Assembly: GCF_010730955.1 (NCBI RefSeq)
Contig: NZ_AP022577.1
Coordinates: forward strand, 2,418,001-2,482,000
DNA length: 64,000 nucleotides
Direction: 5' to 3'
Source of the DNA: Mycolicibacterium aubagnense
GTDB taxonomy: Bacteria > Actinomycetota > Actinomycetes > Mycobacteriales > Mycobacteriaceae
Shown here: one piece after another, positions 37,502-46,401 of the stretch
How positions within the stretch are numbered: position 1 is the first letter of the stretch
Layout: every line of letters begins with the position of its first letter
Notes under the pieces: generated by a model
Seen by the model: the letters and a program-made list of their open reading frames with translations, nothing else
Database searches by the model: none
What the model was told of the DNA's origin: nothing
Translations under genes and position numbers: made by a program

Positions 37502-38062
37502 TCAAATTCGGCTGGCCGCCATCGCCGTCGCAGCCCAGACCGCCAGGCACACCAGACTGGACCCGAACAGCAACGCGCCGACGGTGTCCGTGAAGTAGTG
37601 ATAGGTGAAGGCCTGCCCGAGCATGCCCAGCGGTACGAAGATGCCCGCGAGCAGTCGAGCCCACAGCACTGCCCCGGCGGCGGCGACGATCACGCCCAGC
37701 ACCGTCACCATCAAGACGGTATGCCCGCTGGGATAGGCGAGCGCCCCGCCCTTGTGCCGGCCGAACAGCTCTTTGAGTCCGCGCTCGATGAACACCGCCA
37801 GCAGTGGCGTCAACACGATGACCGCTGCCAGGCGCCAGCGCTTGTGCCACAACGTGATTGCGATCGCGATCGCCAGCATCACCAGGAGCACGCGCGGATC
37901 GGTGAAGAACAGCAGCCAGCCCGTATACGGCTGCCCGGCCCGCCCCGCGCTCTGGAAGACGTCGTCAACCGGCGTGGAAGCCTTGCCGACAACCCAGCCC
38001 AACAGGGCCATCATCACGAGCCCGACCGGCGGCCACCAGCGGACGAATTTCTCAGTTGTCAT
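37502..38062 (-). CDS. PAP2-family membrane phosphatase
   Basis: 186-aa integral membrane protein with five or six helices and a lipid-phosphatase core: KELFGRHKGGALAYPSGHT (motifs one and two; the first lacks the usual RP pair) and TYHYFTDTVGALLFGSSL for motif three. Related to undecaprenyl-/lipid-phosphate phosphatases. Substrate unknown. ATG 38062 (MTTEKFVRWW) precedes the first helix; an upstream in-frame ATG at 38098 would overlap the DinB gene. Confidence 0.85.
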   Translation of the reverse strand: MTTEKFVRWWPPVGLVMMALLGWVVGKASTPVDDVFQSAGRAGQPYTGWLLFFTDPRVLLVMLAIAIAITLWHKRWRLAAVIVLTPLLAVFIERGLKELFGRHKGGALAYPSGHTVLMVTVLGVIVAAAGAVLWARLLAGIFVPLGMLGQAFTYHYFTDTVGALLFGSSLVCLAVWAATAMAASRI

Positions 38063-38069
38063 CGGCCGG

Positions 38070-38603
38070 TCATCTGTGCGCGGCGATACCCCGCACATAC
38101 GCGGCCTGCCCCAGGTGCTGCGCGCAGTCGTCGACGATGCTGACCAGTCGCGCGCTCGCGGTGACCGGCGGATTCCAGCGGCGATCGACGATCCGCTCGA
38201 GTTCCTCCGACGTGACGGTGGCGATGTACTCCAACGTCACCTTGTGCACCGCGCGGTAGTAGCCGACCAGCAAGTCGACCGGCGGTCGTACCTTGCCGAC
38301 GTCTTCGGGCGTGTGACCGTACCCGATGTCGTAGCCGGGGGCAGCACTGTGCGGCAGGTCGAGAGCGAACCGCTGCTCCCACCCCTCACTCGTCCACACC
38401 TGATCGACGCCGGCGATGTCGCACAGCTGCATGTCCTGACACCGCGCGCTGTGCCACAGCAGCCACGCGATGCTGTTGGCCTCCGGCGTCGGACGCCAGC
38501 ACGACACGTCTTCGGTGAGACCATCGGTGACCTCGTCGACGTGCTCGATGAGCCGGGTGAACGAGTCGCGCAACAATTCCCGCGCTGCAGCGGTGTCAGA
38601 CAT
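38070..38603 (-). CDS. DinB/DUF664-family protein
   Basis: 177-aa four-helix-bundle protein of the DinB/mycothiol-dependent family: WLLWHSARCQDMQLCDIAG and IVDDCAQHLGQAAYVRG carry the His residues that usually hold a metal (H in LWHSAR, H in AQHLGQ). Members act as mycothiol-dependent isomerases or thiol transferases; a role with mycothiol is plausible in this organism but unproven. Start at ATG 38603; ATG 38630 overlaps the VOC stop (TGATG) and is an alternative. Confidence 0.85.
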   Translation of the reverse strand: MSDTAAARELLRDSFTRLIEHVDEVTDGLTEDVSCWRPTPEANSIAWLLWHSARCQDMQLCDIAGVDQVWTSEGWEQRFALDLPHSAAPGYDIGYGHTPEDVGKVRPPVDLLVGYYRAVHKVTLEYIATVTSEELERIVDRRWNPPVTASARLVSIVDDCAQHLGQAAYVRGIAAHR

Positions 38604-38629
38604 GGTGCCGACGCTACCGGAGCCAGCCA

Positions 38630-39013
38630 TCAGCCGGCCGCGCCATGAAAGACCGCCTCGACGTTGTTGCCGTCCGGGTCGCGAACGAAGGCACCGAAAT
38701 AGCCCGGGTGATACTCGGGCCAGAGCCGCGGCGCGTGCAGTGACTCGGCACCAAGTTCGACTGCGGCGTCATGGAATGTCGTCACCACGTCGGCATCGGC
38801 GGCCTGGAACGCGAGATGCACTTCACGGTTCGGACCCGAGGCGTCCCCCGCGCTGGCATCGGCGATCCAGAAGTCCGGTTTGCCGTCGCGGCCGTAGCCG
38901 ATGGCGACCTCGAAATCCATCTGCCGGCTGTACCCGAGGACACCGAGCACGGCGTCGTAGAACTCTTTGGACTTGGCCCAGTCGCTGCAGTTGATACCGA
39001 CGTGATCGATCAT
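38630..39013 (-). CDS. VOC/glyoxalase-family protein
   Basis: 127-aa vicinal-oxygen-chelate protein with two beta-alpha-beta-beta-beta modules: MIDHVGINCSDWAKSKEFYDAVLGVLGY (metal His near residue 4), HLAFQAADADVVTTFHDAAVELG and YFGAFVRDPDGNNVEAVFHG (Glu in NNVEAV). Could be a glyoxalase-like lyase or a small antibiotic-resistance-type binder; not resolvable. ATG 39013 fits the family start exactly. The neighbouring DinB gene follows. Confidence 0.88.
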   Translation of the reverse strand: MIDHVGINCSDWAKSKEFYDAVLGVLGYSRQMDFEVAIGYGRDGKPDFWIADASAGDASGPNREVHLAFQAADADVVTTFHDAAVELGAESLHAPRLWPEYHPGYFGAFVRDPDGNNVEAVFHGAAG

Positions 39014-39113
39014 GCCCCGATGGTGCCACGGGGTACCGACAACAATCGGAGCGACGAACCCCGGGTGGGTCCGCCGCTCCGATGTGGTCAGTTGCCCGTC
39101 AGTTGTCGGCCCG

Positions 39114-39725
39114 TCAGTTGTCGGCCAAGGTGCGGTACAGCGCCTTCTTGGCCTCGGCGACGGCTGCCGACAGCGTCGCGACAGCTGCTGCCAGGTCGGC
39201 CTTCTGCGTGTCGTTTCCGGTGAACTTGATGGTGCGCGCCAGACCGGCGAGCTCGAACAAGTCCTTGCGCAGCTTGATGACGTCACCGAACTTCGCCGCC
39301 TGCCCGAGGAACGCCTGCACCGTCTCGCTGCTGATGCCGCGCCAGGCGAGCAGTTGCTCACCGAACTCGGTCAGCGTCGCGACGCCTTCGTCGACCGTGG
39401 CCACACCGCGCGCGGCGAGCAGCGAGATGACGAACTCGACCTTGTCCACCGGCGGGGTGAACGCGCCGTCGGTGATCTCCGAAACCCGCTGCGAGAGCTG
39501 CTCGGCAGTGGCCGGACCTTCCTGTAGTAGCGCGGCCGCCGCAATCGCGGCACGCTTGATACGACCCTTGAAGAAGTGGTGCCCGGCCCCGGCTCCGAAG
39601 CCGCCGCCGAAACCACCACCGAAGCCTGGGCCGCAGGCGCCGGGACCACCCGCGCCGGGACCGAAGCCGCCGAATCCCGGGCCGAAGCCCCCACCGAAAC
39701 CGGGGCCGAAACCAGCTGAGAACAT
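39114..39725 (-). CDS. Glycine-rich PadR-like winged-helix protein
   Basis: 203 aa: a Gly/Phe/Pro-rich head (residues 1-46, FGPGFGGG-type repeats), then a winged-helix-like domain (RIKRAAIAAAALLQEGPATAEQLSQRVSEITDGAFTP begins after HHFFKG) and a C-terminal helix pair. Gly-rich heads are common in actinobacterial PadR repressors, but the usual Y-P-T-L helix reads PPVDKVEFVISLL here, so PadR membership is only probable. ATG 39725 has AAAGGAA upstream. Two palindromic sites lie directly before it. Confidence 0.75.
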   Translation of the reverse strand: MFSAGFGPGFGGGFGPGFGGFGPGAGGPGACGPGFGGGFGGGFGAGAGHHFFKGRIKRAAIAAAALLQEGPATAEQLSQRVSEITDGAFTPPVDKVEFVISLLAARGVATVDEGVATLTEFGEQLLAWRGISSETVQAFLGQAAKFGDVIKLRKDLFELAGLARTIKFTGNDTQKADLAAAVATLSAAVAEAKKALYRTLADN

Positions 39726-39746
39726 CGCAATTCCTTTCGTTGATTC

Positions 39747-39777
39747 GATGCATCTTGTACCTATCACGATACATCGT
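39747..39777. promoter_or_regulatory. Paired palindromes before the PadR-like gene
   Basis: gatgcatc (39747-39754) is a perfect palindrome and acgatacatcgt (39766-39777) is palindromic except for its central pair. Their centres are 21 bp apart, two helical turns, and 26-50 bp upstream of the start. ATGyAT-containing repeats suit a PadR autoregulatory operator. Confidence 0.5.
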
Positions 39778-39859
39778 TTCTGCAATGCCTAGCCGTTCTA
39801 ATCTTCAACTCAAAGCCAACTCACAGATCTGATGAGGGGCTGAGTCGTACGTTGTTCAC

Positions 39860-41617
39860 ATGAACGCAGCAGGCGCGGCCTACGACATCGTCATTCGGGG
39901 CGGACTCATCGTCGACGGGCTGGGCGGCACGCCCTTCCGTGGCGATATCGCAGTTCAGGACGGGTCCATCGTGGCCGTCGGCACTGTCGAGGGCACCGGC
40001 ACCCGCGAGATCGACGCCACCGGCAAGCTCGTCACACCCGGCTTCGTGGACCTGCACACCCACTACGACGGACAGGCCATCTGGTCGGACCGGATGACCC
40101 CGTCGTCCGCTCACGGCGTAACGACGGCGGTCATGGGCAACTGCGGTGTCGGCTTCGCGCCGTGCCGCCCCGACGATCACGACGTACTCGTCGACGTGAT
40201 GGCCGGCGTCGAGGACATCCCCGGAGTGGTGATGGTCGACGGCCTGCCGTGGACCTGGGAGACCTTCCCCGAATTCCTGGATGCGGTTGACGCGGGACGC
40301 CGCGACATCGACGTCGCCGCATTCCTGCCGCACTCCCCGCTGCGGGTGTACGTGATGGGGCAGCGCGGCGTAGACCGCGAGCCTGCCACCCCCGAGGACC
40401 TCGCGCTGATGCGCAAGCTCGCCGCCGAGGCCGTGGAGGTCGGTGCGCTGGGTTTCGCGTCGTCGCGGCTGACGCTGCACAAGACCGCTGGCGGGCAGCC
40501 CATCCCGAGCCATGACGCGGCACAGGTGGAGATCGAGGCCATCGCCCGCGGCATCGAAGACGGCGGCGGCGGGCTGATCCAGTTCGTGCCCGACCTGTTG
40601 TCGGGCGACTACGAGGTCGCGCTCAAGACCGTGTTCGACGTCGCGGCCGACGTCGGGCTGCCCGTCACGTTCACGCTGGCGGTCGGCAACGCCGGGCCGG
40701 CGACATTCGAGGACGCGCTGCGCATGGTCGAGAAGGCCAATACCGATGGCGGTTCGATCTCGGCCCAGATCTTTCCCCGGCCGATCGGCCTCGTCATCGG
40801 CCTGGAGCTGTCCGGCAATCCGTTCGTGCTGTATCCCTCATATCGCGAGATCGCCGACCTGCCGTTGGCAGAGCGCGTCGCCGAAATGCGCAAACCCGAA
40901 GTACGCCAGCGGATTCTGAACGACACCGCGGCCGCCGACGGCCACCCGCTGATGTTCGCGGCACAGGCGTGGGACTACATGTTCCCACTGGGCACTCCTC
41001 CGAATTATGAACCGGCACAGTCGGATTCGATCGCCGCACGGGCTGCCGCCCGCGGCGTCAGCCCACTCGAAGAGGCCTACGACCGGGTCCTCGACGACGA
41101 CGGGCACGCCATGCTGCTGGTCACCCTCGCCAACTTCCGGGACGGTTCGCTCGACACCGTGGGCGAACTGATCCAGCGCGACGACGTCATCCTGGGCCTC
41201 GGCGACGGCGGCGCGCACTACGGAATGATCTGCGACGCTTCATTTCCCACGTACCTTCTGACGCACTGGGTGCGCGACCGGGCCGCCGGCCGGTTGGACT
41301 TGGCACACGCGGTGAAGGAGCTGACGTCGGTACCGGCGCGCGTCGCGGGCCTGGCCGACCGTGGCCGAATCGCGGTGGGCTACAAGGCCGATCTCAACGT
41401 GATCGACCACGACACCCTGACGCTGCACAAGCCCACCATCGAACACGACCTGCCCGCCGGTGGGCGTCGCCTGGACCAGACCGCCGACGGCTACGTCGCG
41501 ACCATCGTGTCCGGCGAGATCATCGCCGAGAACGGCGTGCCGACGGCGGCGCGGCCGGGACGTCTGGTCCGTGGCCGTCAACCCGCGCCGGCAGCTCAGG
41601 CAGCCGCGCCCGCGTGA
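39860..41617 (+). CDS. N-acyl-D-amino-acid deacylase-like amidohydrolase
   Basis: 585-aa metal-dependent amidohydrolase (amidohydrolase 3 / D-aminoacylase family). TPGFVDLHTHYDGQAIWSD has the metal HxH, GVTTAVMGNCGVGFAP the conserved Cys region, LGLGDGGAHYG the late Asp, and the C-terminal GYKADLNVIDHD returns to the small beta domain. Cytosolic. Substrate could be an N-acyl-D-amino acid or a dihydropyrimidine-like ring; not determined. The last 22 bp overlap the convergent secreted protein gene. Confidence 0.92.
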   Translation: MNAAGAAYDIVIRGGLIVDGLGGTPFRGDIAVQDGSIVAVGTVEGTGTREIDATGKLVTPGFVDLHTHYDGQAIWSDRMTPSSAHGVTTAVMGNCGVGFAPCRPDDHDVLVDVMAGVEDIPGVVMVDGLPWTWETFPEFLDAVDAGRRDIDVAAFLPHSPLRVYVMGQRGVDREPATPEDLALMRKLAAEAVEVGALGFASSRLTLHKTAGGQPIPSHDAAQVEIEAIARGIEDGGGGLIQFVPDLLSGDYEVALKTVFDVAADVGLPVTFTLAVGNAGPATFEDALRMVEKANTDGGSISAQIFPRPIGLVIGLELSGNPFVLYPSYREIADLPLAERVAEMRKPEVRQRILNDTAAADGHPLMFAAQAWDYMFPLGTPPNYEPAQSDSIAARAAARGVSPLEEAYDRVLDDDGHAMLLVTLANFRDGSLDTVGELIQRDDVILGLGDGGAHYGMICDASFPTYLLTHWVRDRAAGRLDLAHAVKELTSVPARVAGLADRGRIAVGYKADLNVIDHDTLTLHKPTIEHDLPAGGRRLDQTADGYVATIVSGEIIAENGVPTAARPGRLVRGRQPAPAAQAAAPA

Positions 41618-43086
41618 TCCGTCACGGAGCTTGAGCCGCTCGGATCGGGATGAGCGCCGCCGGCAGGCTTGTCGGTGCCCCCGGACACCGGCGGTTTGTC
41701 AGAACCAGTGGTCGACGTTGGTGTGTCGGTGTTGCCCGTCGCCGCGCCGCTCGGGGCGGTTTTGGTGCCCGGCCGAACCTTGTTGCCCGACTTGACCTTG
41801 TCGGCCGTCGTTTTCGGCTTGTCGGTATTTCCTGCCGTGCCCGTGTCACCAGCCGCGGGTCCGGTAGCGGTCGCCCCGTCCTGCTCGCCCGGCTTGTTCT
41901 GCGGCACCGTCGGAGCGTCCGGGGCTTTCGAAGCGTCTGGGGCGTCTGGACTCTTCGAGTTGTCCAGCGCCTTGGTGGTGTCCGGAGCCTTCGTGACGTC
42001 CGGAGCCTTCGCGGCGTCCGGGACGTTGGTGGCGTCGGGAGCCTTGGTGGCGTCCGGGGCGCCCGACACCGCGAGCGTCACCGCATTCACACTCGGCCCG
42101 GCGACCGCCGGGATGTCGGCGGCACCCACGCCCGCGCCCGCAACCGCGGCAGTCGATACGGGCGCCGCGCCCGCAGCGGTTTTCGCCGCCAAGAGATTCG
42201 GCGGTACCGGCGCCGGAAGATTCGCCAGCAGATTGTCGAGCCCCTGTTGAAGATTCGCGACCACGTTGGTCGCGAACTGGCCAACCGGCCCGGGGAGAGT
42301 GGTCAGCGGATAGCTGAGGTCGTGGATCAGGTAGCCCGCCAAGCCACCTTGGGCATCGGAGCCGAGCAGCCCGTAGATCAAATTACTGATCAAGCCGGGA
42401 ATTGCTTGCGGGGACTTGATGGCCGACTCGATGGTCGCCACCACGTTGTAGGGCAGGAAGCCGGCATAGTCGGCGACATCCCATAGCGCCCACACCGGAG
42501 CCATTGGGAGGTTGTTCACCGACGTCAGGATGCGTCCGGCCGTGGTCGCCCAGAACGCGTCGGCGCCGGCCGCCCCGGCGGCTGGATCAGGGAGCCCGCT
42601 GAGGGCGCTGCCGATCGCGTTTGCGATGCCGTCGACGACGCTGTTGATCAGCCCAGGCTGGGCGCCGCTCGGGCCCAGCGGGTAGGGAAACGCAAGGGCG
42701 ATGTCGCCGAGCGCGTTCGTCTTGAAATCCCACGGGAACGTGTAATACGGATACGACTCAGCCGGGTTGGCGTACCGATTGACCAGCCAGCTCAACACCG
42801 ACGGGACAGAGCCCGGGTTCTGCACGGCGACGGCGATGGCGGTCAATGCGTCGAACGGCAGCGACACCACGGTGTCGATCGGAATCGCAACGCTTGACGC
42901 CGCTCCTTGCACGAACCAGCCCACGCTTCCGAAAAAGTCGGTGATCAACGAGGTGTTGACCACCTTGGCCTCGATGATCGGTTGCACGCGCTCCGTCGTA
43001 CCGATCGCCGACCCGGCCACGACCACGCCGGCGGTCAGAGCCGCGGCTGCCAACCTGGTCGGCATCAGTCGAACGGAAGCAGTCAT
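41596..43086 (-). CDS. Secreted alanine/proline-rich protein with APD-repeat tail
   Basis: 496 aa: signal peptide (LAAAALTAGVVVAGSAIG), a hydrophobic helical domain (about 40-300) with VSLPFDALTAIAVAVQNPGSVPSVLSWLVNRY and PYYTFPWDF, then a low-complexity tail of repeats like APDATKAPDATNVPDAAK and a Thr/Lys/Gly/Ser-rich end. I do not recognise a function. Its plan (signal, hydrophobic domain, charged Thr/Lys tail) is shared with the protein at 62722, so both may belong to one mycobacterial surface family. Confidence 0.82.
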   Translation of the reverse strand: MTASVRLMPTRLAAAALTAGVVVAGSAIGTTERVQPIIEAKVVNTSLITDFFGSVGWFVQGAASSVAIPIDTVVSLPFDALTAIAVAVQNPGSVPSVLSWLVNRYANPAESYPYYTFPWDFKTNALGDIALAFPYPLGPSGAQPGLINSVVDGIANAIGSALSGLPDPAAGAAGADAFWATTAGRILTSVNNLPMAPVWALWDVADYAGFLPYNVVATIESAIKSPQAIPGLISNLIYGLLGSDAQGGLAGYLIHDLSYPLTTLPGPVGQFATNVVANLQQGLDNLLANLPAPVPPNLLAAKTAAGAAPVSTAAVAGAGVGAADIPAVAGPSVNAVTLAVSGAPDATKAPDATNVPDAAKAPDVTKAPDTTKALDNSKSPDAPDASKAPDAPTVPQNKPGEQDGATATGPAAGDTGTAGNTDKPKTTADKVKSGNKVRPGTKTAPSGAATGNTDTPTSTTGSDKPPVSGGTDKPAGGAHPDPSGSSSVTDHAGAAA

Positions 43087-43289
43087 GAGAACGACCCCCT
43101 GCGGTGTGACGGCAACTGGGGGATGCAGCGCCGCAATGGACCCAATATTGACTTAAAGGTCAATTGTTACCAGATTCCCGGCACTCCCGCGGTCGGTTCA
43201 GCAACGCCTCGCGCGCCGTGGGCTCACGAACCTGACCACAAGGCGATTTTTCGACCAGTTCTCCGCCACCCGGTCAGTGGCGCGGCAGC

Positions 43290-44300
43290 TCACTCACGAT
43301 CGATACCCGTGGCACCGGAATCCTCCAGCAACCGCTTGAGCACATCACCCCGATCGCCTTGTTGCGGATGCAGTTCATGCGTCGACACCCCGCCGGATTC
43401 GGTCGCGACACGGTCTGCGCCAACGGTGTCGGGGGCCTGTGTGGTGGGTCCGCCGGCCGGGGCTTGACCGTCCGGACCGCCTGGGCCTGGGCCCGAGCCC
43501 TGAGCGTCCGGACCGGGCGGCGGGTTTCCCGAACCCGGCGGCGGATTGCCCGGGCTCGGGGGCTGCTCACCCGGGCCCGGCGGCGGATTGCCGGGACTCG
43601 GCGGCTGCTCACCCTGGCCAGGCGATTGGCCGTTCTGACCCGAGTCACCCTCCCCGCCGCTGTTGCCCTGGCCACCCTGACCGCCCTGCCCGTCCGAGGA
43701 CTTCGGCTCCGGATCCTTCAGCTTGTCCTGCAACCGCTTCGCCGTGTCGTTGCGGTGTTTACGCTGCGCCTCGTCGGGCTCGGTCGTGGTGTCGAAACAA
43801 CGGGCGGGCGCCTGCTGTACAACCGTCAGCGCCTCTTGCCACAGGGGTTTCGCCTGGTCGCGGTGTTTCTCACTGTTCTTCACGTCGCCCCGCGCCTCGA
43901 GCACCTCGGCGAGGTTGATGCGCACCGGGCACGACTCATCGTCGTCGACCAGTGCCAGCGATTTCTTGAACTCCGACTCGGCGTCCACCAGTTTGCCTTC
44001 CAGCAGATAGCGGTCACCGTCGGCGAAATACGCCTTGTAGGAGTCGATCACGTTGAACGACTTGAGTTTCCGCACATCGCGCGCCATACCGTAGGAGTCA
44101 TATGCGACGAAGTCCGATCTCGCGGACTGCCCGTAGGTCACCATCGTCACCAACTTGACCGCGATGCCCACGATCAACAGAGCCGGCAGCACCGAGATGA
44201 TCAGTAGTTTGCGCCGCAACACCTTTCGGTGCGGGCCGGCCGAGAAGTACCGACCGACTGCCGCGGCCACCCGCTGCCACGCCACTGCTACCTTCGTCAT
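43290..44300 (-). CDS. Membrane-anchored helical-repeat protein, last gene of MoxR operon
   Basis: 336 aa: basic N-terminus, transmembrane helix (about 33-53, LLIISVLPALLIVGIAVKLVTMV), TPR-like helices (AYFADGDRYLLEGKLVDAESEFKKSLALVDDDES, INLAEVLEARGDVKNSEKHRDQ), then a long Gly/Pro/Gln linker with repeats of the kind PPSPGNPPPGPGEQ and a short acidic end. No MIDAS motif. It overlaps the preceding VWA gene by four bases (ATGA). By position it corresponds to MxaK of the methylotroph mxa cluster, but sequence similarity cannot be judged here. Confidence 0.8.
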   Translation of the reverse strand: MTKVAVAWQRVAAAVGRYFSAGPHRKVLRRKLLIISVLPALLIVGIAVKLVTMVTYGQSARSDFVAYDSYGMARDVRKLKSFNVIDSYKAYFADGDRYLLEGKLVDAESEFKKSLALVDDDESCPVRINLAEVLEARGDVKNSEKHRDQAKPLWQEALTVVQQAPARCFDTTTEPDEAQRKHRNDTAKRLQDKLKDPEPKSSDGQGGQGGQGNSGGEGDSGQNGQSPGQGEQPPSPGNPPPGPGEQPPSPGNPPPGSGNPPPGPDAQGSGPGPGGPDGQAPAGGPTTQAPDTVGADRVATESGGVSTHELHPQQGDRGDVLKRLLEDSGATGIDRE

Positions 44301-45340
44301 TCGCCCCGCACCTTCGTCATGCGGGAAACCCGGTACTCCCGTGCCATGGCGAAGAGTTCATAGCCCATCAACAGCATCGCGATGGCCGTGAATATCCAAT
44401 AGAACTCGGTGCGCTCCCCCGGTAGCGAAACCTGTTGCTTCTCCGCGGCGGCCTTCACATCGAGCGCCGGGATGATGGTGGCCGTCGAATCGCCCGAGGT
44501 CCGATGGTAGTACGGCAGATTCAGTTGGCCGGCGACGGTCTTCAGCGACGCCTCGTCGAAGGCCGAGAGGAACTGCGCACCACTCGGGTCCGGAAAATAT
44601 GACATCTCACCGCCCGCCGCCAGCTTGCTGGCCACCCGGCCGCCGCCGGCCGTGCCGTAGCCGAGCACCGCGCCTCCGGCGATCAACCCCGCGGGGATGT
44701 CGAATTTCGTCGCCACCCGCTTCGAAACACCCGCTCCCTCACCGAGATAGAAGACCACGTTGGTCGCACCCGGGTATTGGCGCTGCGCCAATTCCAGCTG
44801 GCGCTTCAACTGGTCTTGGGCCGCGCCGACATCGACCTGATACACCGAATCGAAGTCCGACTCGTACGCCGAATAGCCCTTGAGCAGCGCGCGCAGACTC
44901 CACACGTCGTCGGACAACGGCCAATCGACGCGCGCTTTCGTCGCGAACGACGTGATGGAGAACCGTCCCGAGGGGTACTGGTCGACGATCGACTGCATGT
45001 CGGCCCGAATCCCGGCCATCCGGAACTGGTTGTTCCCGTAATCCTCGGCCTTGGAGTTGAGGGAGCGATCGACGACGAAGAACACATTCACATTGCGGCC
45101 GGCGGCCGCTGCGACAGATTGATCCGAAACCTGCTTGGCCCCTTCGACGCCCGGCCGCGCGGCCGCCGCGAACAGGCAGACGATCACCAGCGTCAACAAG
45201 CTCCAGCGCAGCACCACCTTGCGCTGGCTGCCTTTTCCGACCACCACCAACACCCGGTAGAGGGTGAACATGCGCAGGATCAGGGTCAGCCCGGCCAGCA
45301 GCAGGAACACCCACCAGGCCACCACCGGTTCGAACGTCAT
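44297..45340 (-). CDS. VWA-domain membrane protein with degenerate MIDAS
   Basis: 347 aa: two N-terminal transmembrane helices (about 8-28 and 45-65), an exported von Willebrand A-like domain opening NVFFVVDRSLNSKAED, SIVDQYPSGRFSITSFATKARVDWPLSDDVWSLRALL, TNVVFYLGEGA, and a C-terminal helix (FYWIFTAIAMLLMGYELFAMA). The MIDAS DxSxS reads DRSLN, with the last Ser replaced by Asn, so metal binding may be altered. Operon member, overlapping both neighbours by 4 bp. Confidence 0.85.
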   Translation of the reverse strand: MTFEPVVAWWVFLLLAGLTLILRMFTLYRVLVVVGKGSQRKVVLRWSLLTLVIVCLFAAAARPGVEGAKQVSDQSVAAAAGRNVNVFFVVDRSLNSKAEDYGNNQFRMAGIRADMQSIVDQYPSGRFSITSFATKARVDWPLSDDVWSLRALLKGYSAYESDFDSVYQVDVGAAQDQLKRQLELAQRQYPGATNVVFYLGEGAGVSKRVATKFDIPAGLIAGGAVLGYGTAGGGRVASKLAAGGEMSYFPDPSGAQFLSAFDEASLKTVAGQLNLPYYHRTSGDSTATIIPALDVKAAAEKQQVSLPGERTEFYWIFTAIAMLLMGYELFAMAREYRVSRMTKVRGE

Positions 45341-46401
45341 CGACGCACCCCCGCCAGGCAGAGCGAGAAGACGATCACCATGACCAGCGCCACGGCCAGC
45401 ACCGTATTGGGCCGGTCATGCACCTGCTCGACCAGAATGGTTCCGTCAGAACGGGTCAGCGCGGGTGGGTGAGCGCGGATGTCGTCGAGATGGCTGCGCA
45501 GTGCCGCGTCCATCGCGTCCTGCTGCGTTCCGCTGTTGCCGCCCTTGGGATCCGCCGCGACGTAGCTGATGAACCGTCCGCCGGTGGCCTCCGTCATGCC
45601 GCCGAGCGCGCCGCCGGCGTCGCGCGTCGTCCGGGTCAGGACGTTCAGCTGGATACCCGAGGATCTGGCCAGCGCGCCGAGCGCGGCGTCAGAGTAGATG
45701 GGCGCCTTCGAACCGCCGGCGGGCCCCAGGTAGATCACCGAGCGCCGGGCGTCCGACGACTTTCCCACGCCCGGAAAGCCCTTCATGCACAAGGCGAGAG
45801 CATCGTTGACGGTCAGCTGATAGTCGGAATAGTTGACCGTTCGGCCGAACTCATGCTGCGCGCGCTGCAGCGCCGCGGTGTCCTCCGCAGCGGGCTTCTG
45901 TTCGGACTTCTGCCGCTCCAGGTTCGCATAGCGGCCCAGTTGCTCCTGGAGAAAGGCGTAGTCCCGGGTCAGCGGGATCACCCGCAGCATGCGCGAGGTC
46001 AAGCCGAGACGCTGTGTCTCGAATTTTGCGGCCTGGTCACGGAAGTACGAGAACAGCACGGACGCGTCGTGGGCGGCCGGGTCATCCGCCACACACAGCA
46101 TGATCTCCTCCGGGTGCGCCCGGTTGATCTCCGCGGCGGTGGCCTGGGCACTGACGGGCCGCGCAGTGGCCACGATTGCGCACAGTGATACGCCGACCGT
46201 CGTTGCGGCGATGGCCGCCAACAGGATTCGGTACCGGCGATAGGCGCGTGCGTACTCGGGCAGCTGGGTCAAGCGACCGACCCACGCCAGCGGACGCAGC
46301 CGGCGCTGTTGTGGTCTCAGCGGCCAGAGAAACGCGACGGCCACAATGACGACCAAGGCCGTCAGCCCCACGACGACCACCCACCACCATCTCAGCTCCA
46401 T
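45337..46401 (-). CDS. VWA-like membrane protein without MIDAS
   Basis: 354 aa: transmembrane helices near 7-27 and 60-82, an exported domain with the VWA-like layout (EEIMLCVADDPAAHDASVLF, RSVIYLGPAGGSKAPIYSDAALGALARSSGIQLNVLTRT, GGMTEATGGRFISYVA) and a C-terminal helix (LAVALVMVIVFSLCLAGV). The strand that should carry DxSxS reads CVADDPAAH, so no MIDAS. It overlaps the neighbouring genes by 10 and 4 bp. Likely pairs with the VWA protein encoded next. Confidence 0.8.
   Translation of the reverse strand: MELRWWWVVVVGLTALVVIVAVAFLWPLRPQQRRLRPLAWVGRLTQLPEYARAYRRYRILLAAIAATTVGVSLCAIVATARPVSAQATAAEINRAHPEEIMLCVADDPAAHDASVLFSYFRDQAAKFETQRLGLTSRMLRVIPLTRDYAFLQEQLGRYANLERQKSEQKPAAEDTAALQRAQHEFGRTVNYSDYQLTVNDALALCMKGFPGVGKSSDARRSVIYLGPAGGSKAPIYSDAALGALARSSGIQLNVLTRTTRDAGGALGGMTEATGGRFISYVAADPKGGNSGTQQDAMDAALRSHLDDIRAHPPALTRSDGTILVEQVHDRPNTVLAVALVMVIVFSLCLAGVRR

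Noticed and set aside
37449..37850. Upstream extension of the aldehyde dehydrogenase frame
   Set aside because: Overlaps the PAP2 gene and carries no ALDH homology before MTATSDVQ.
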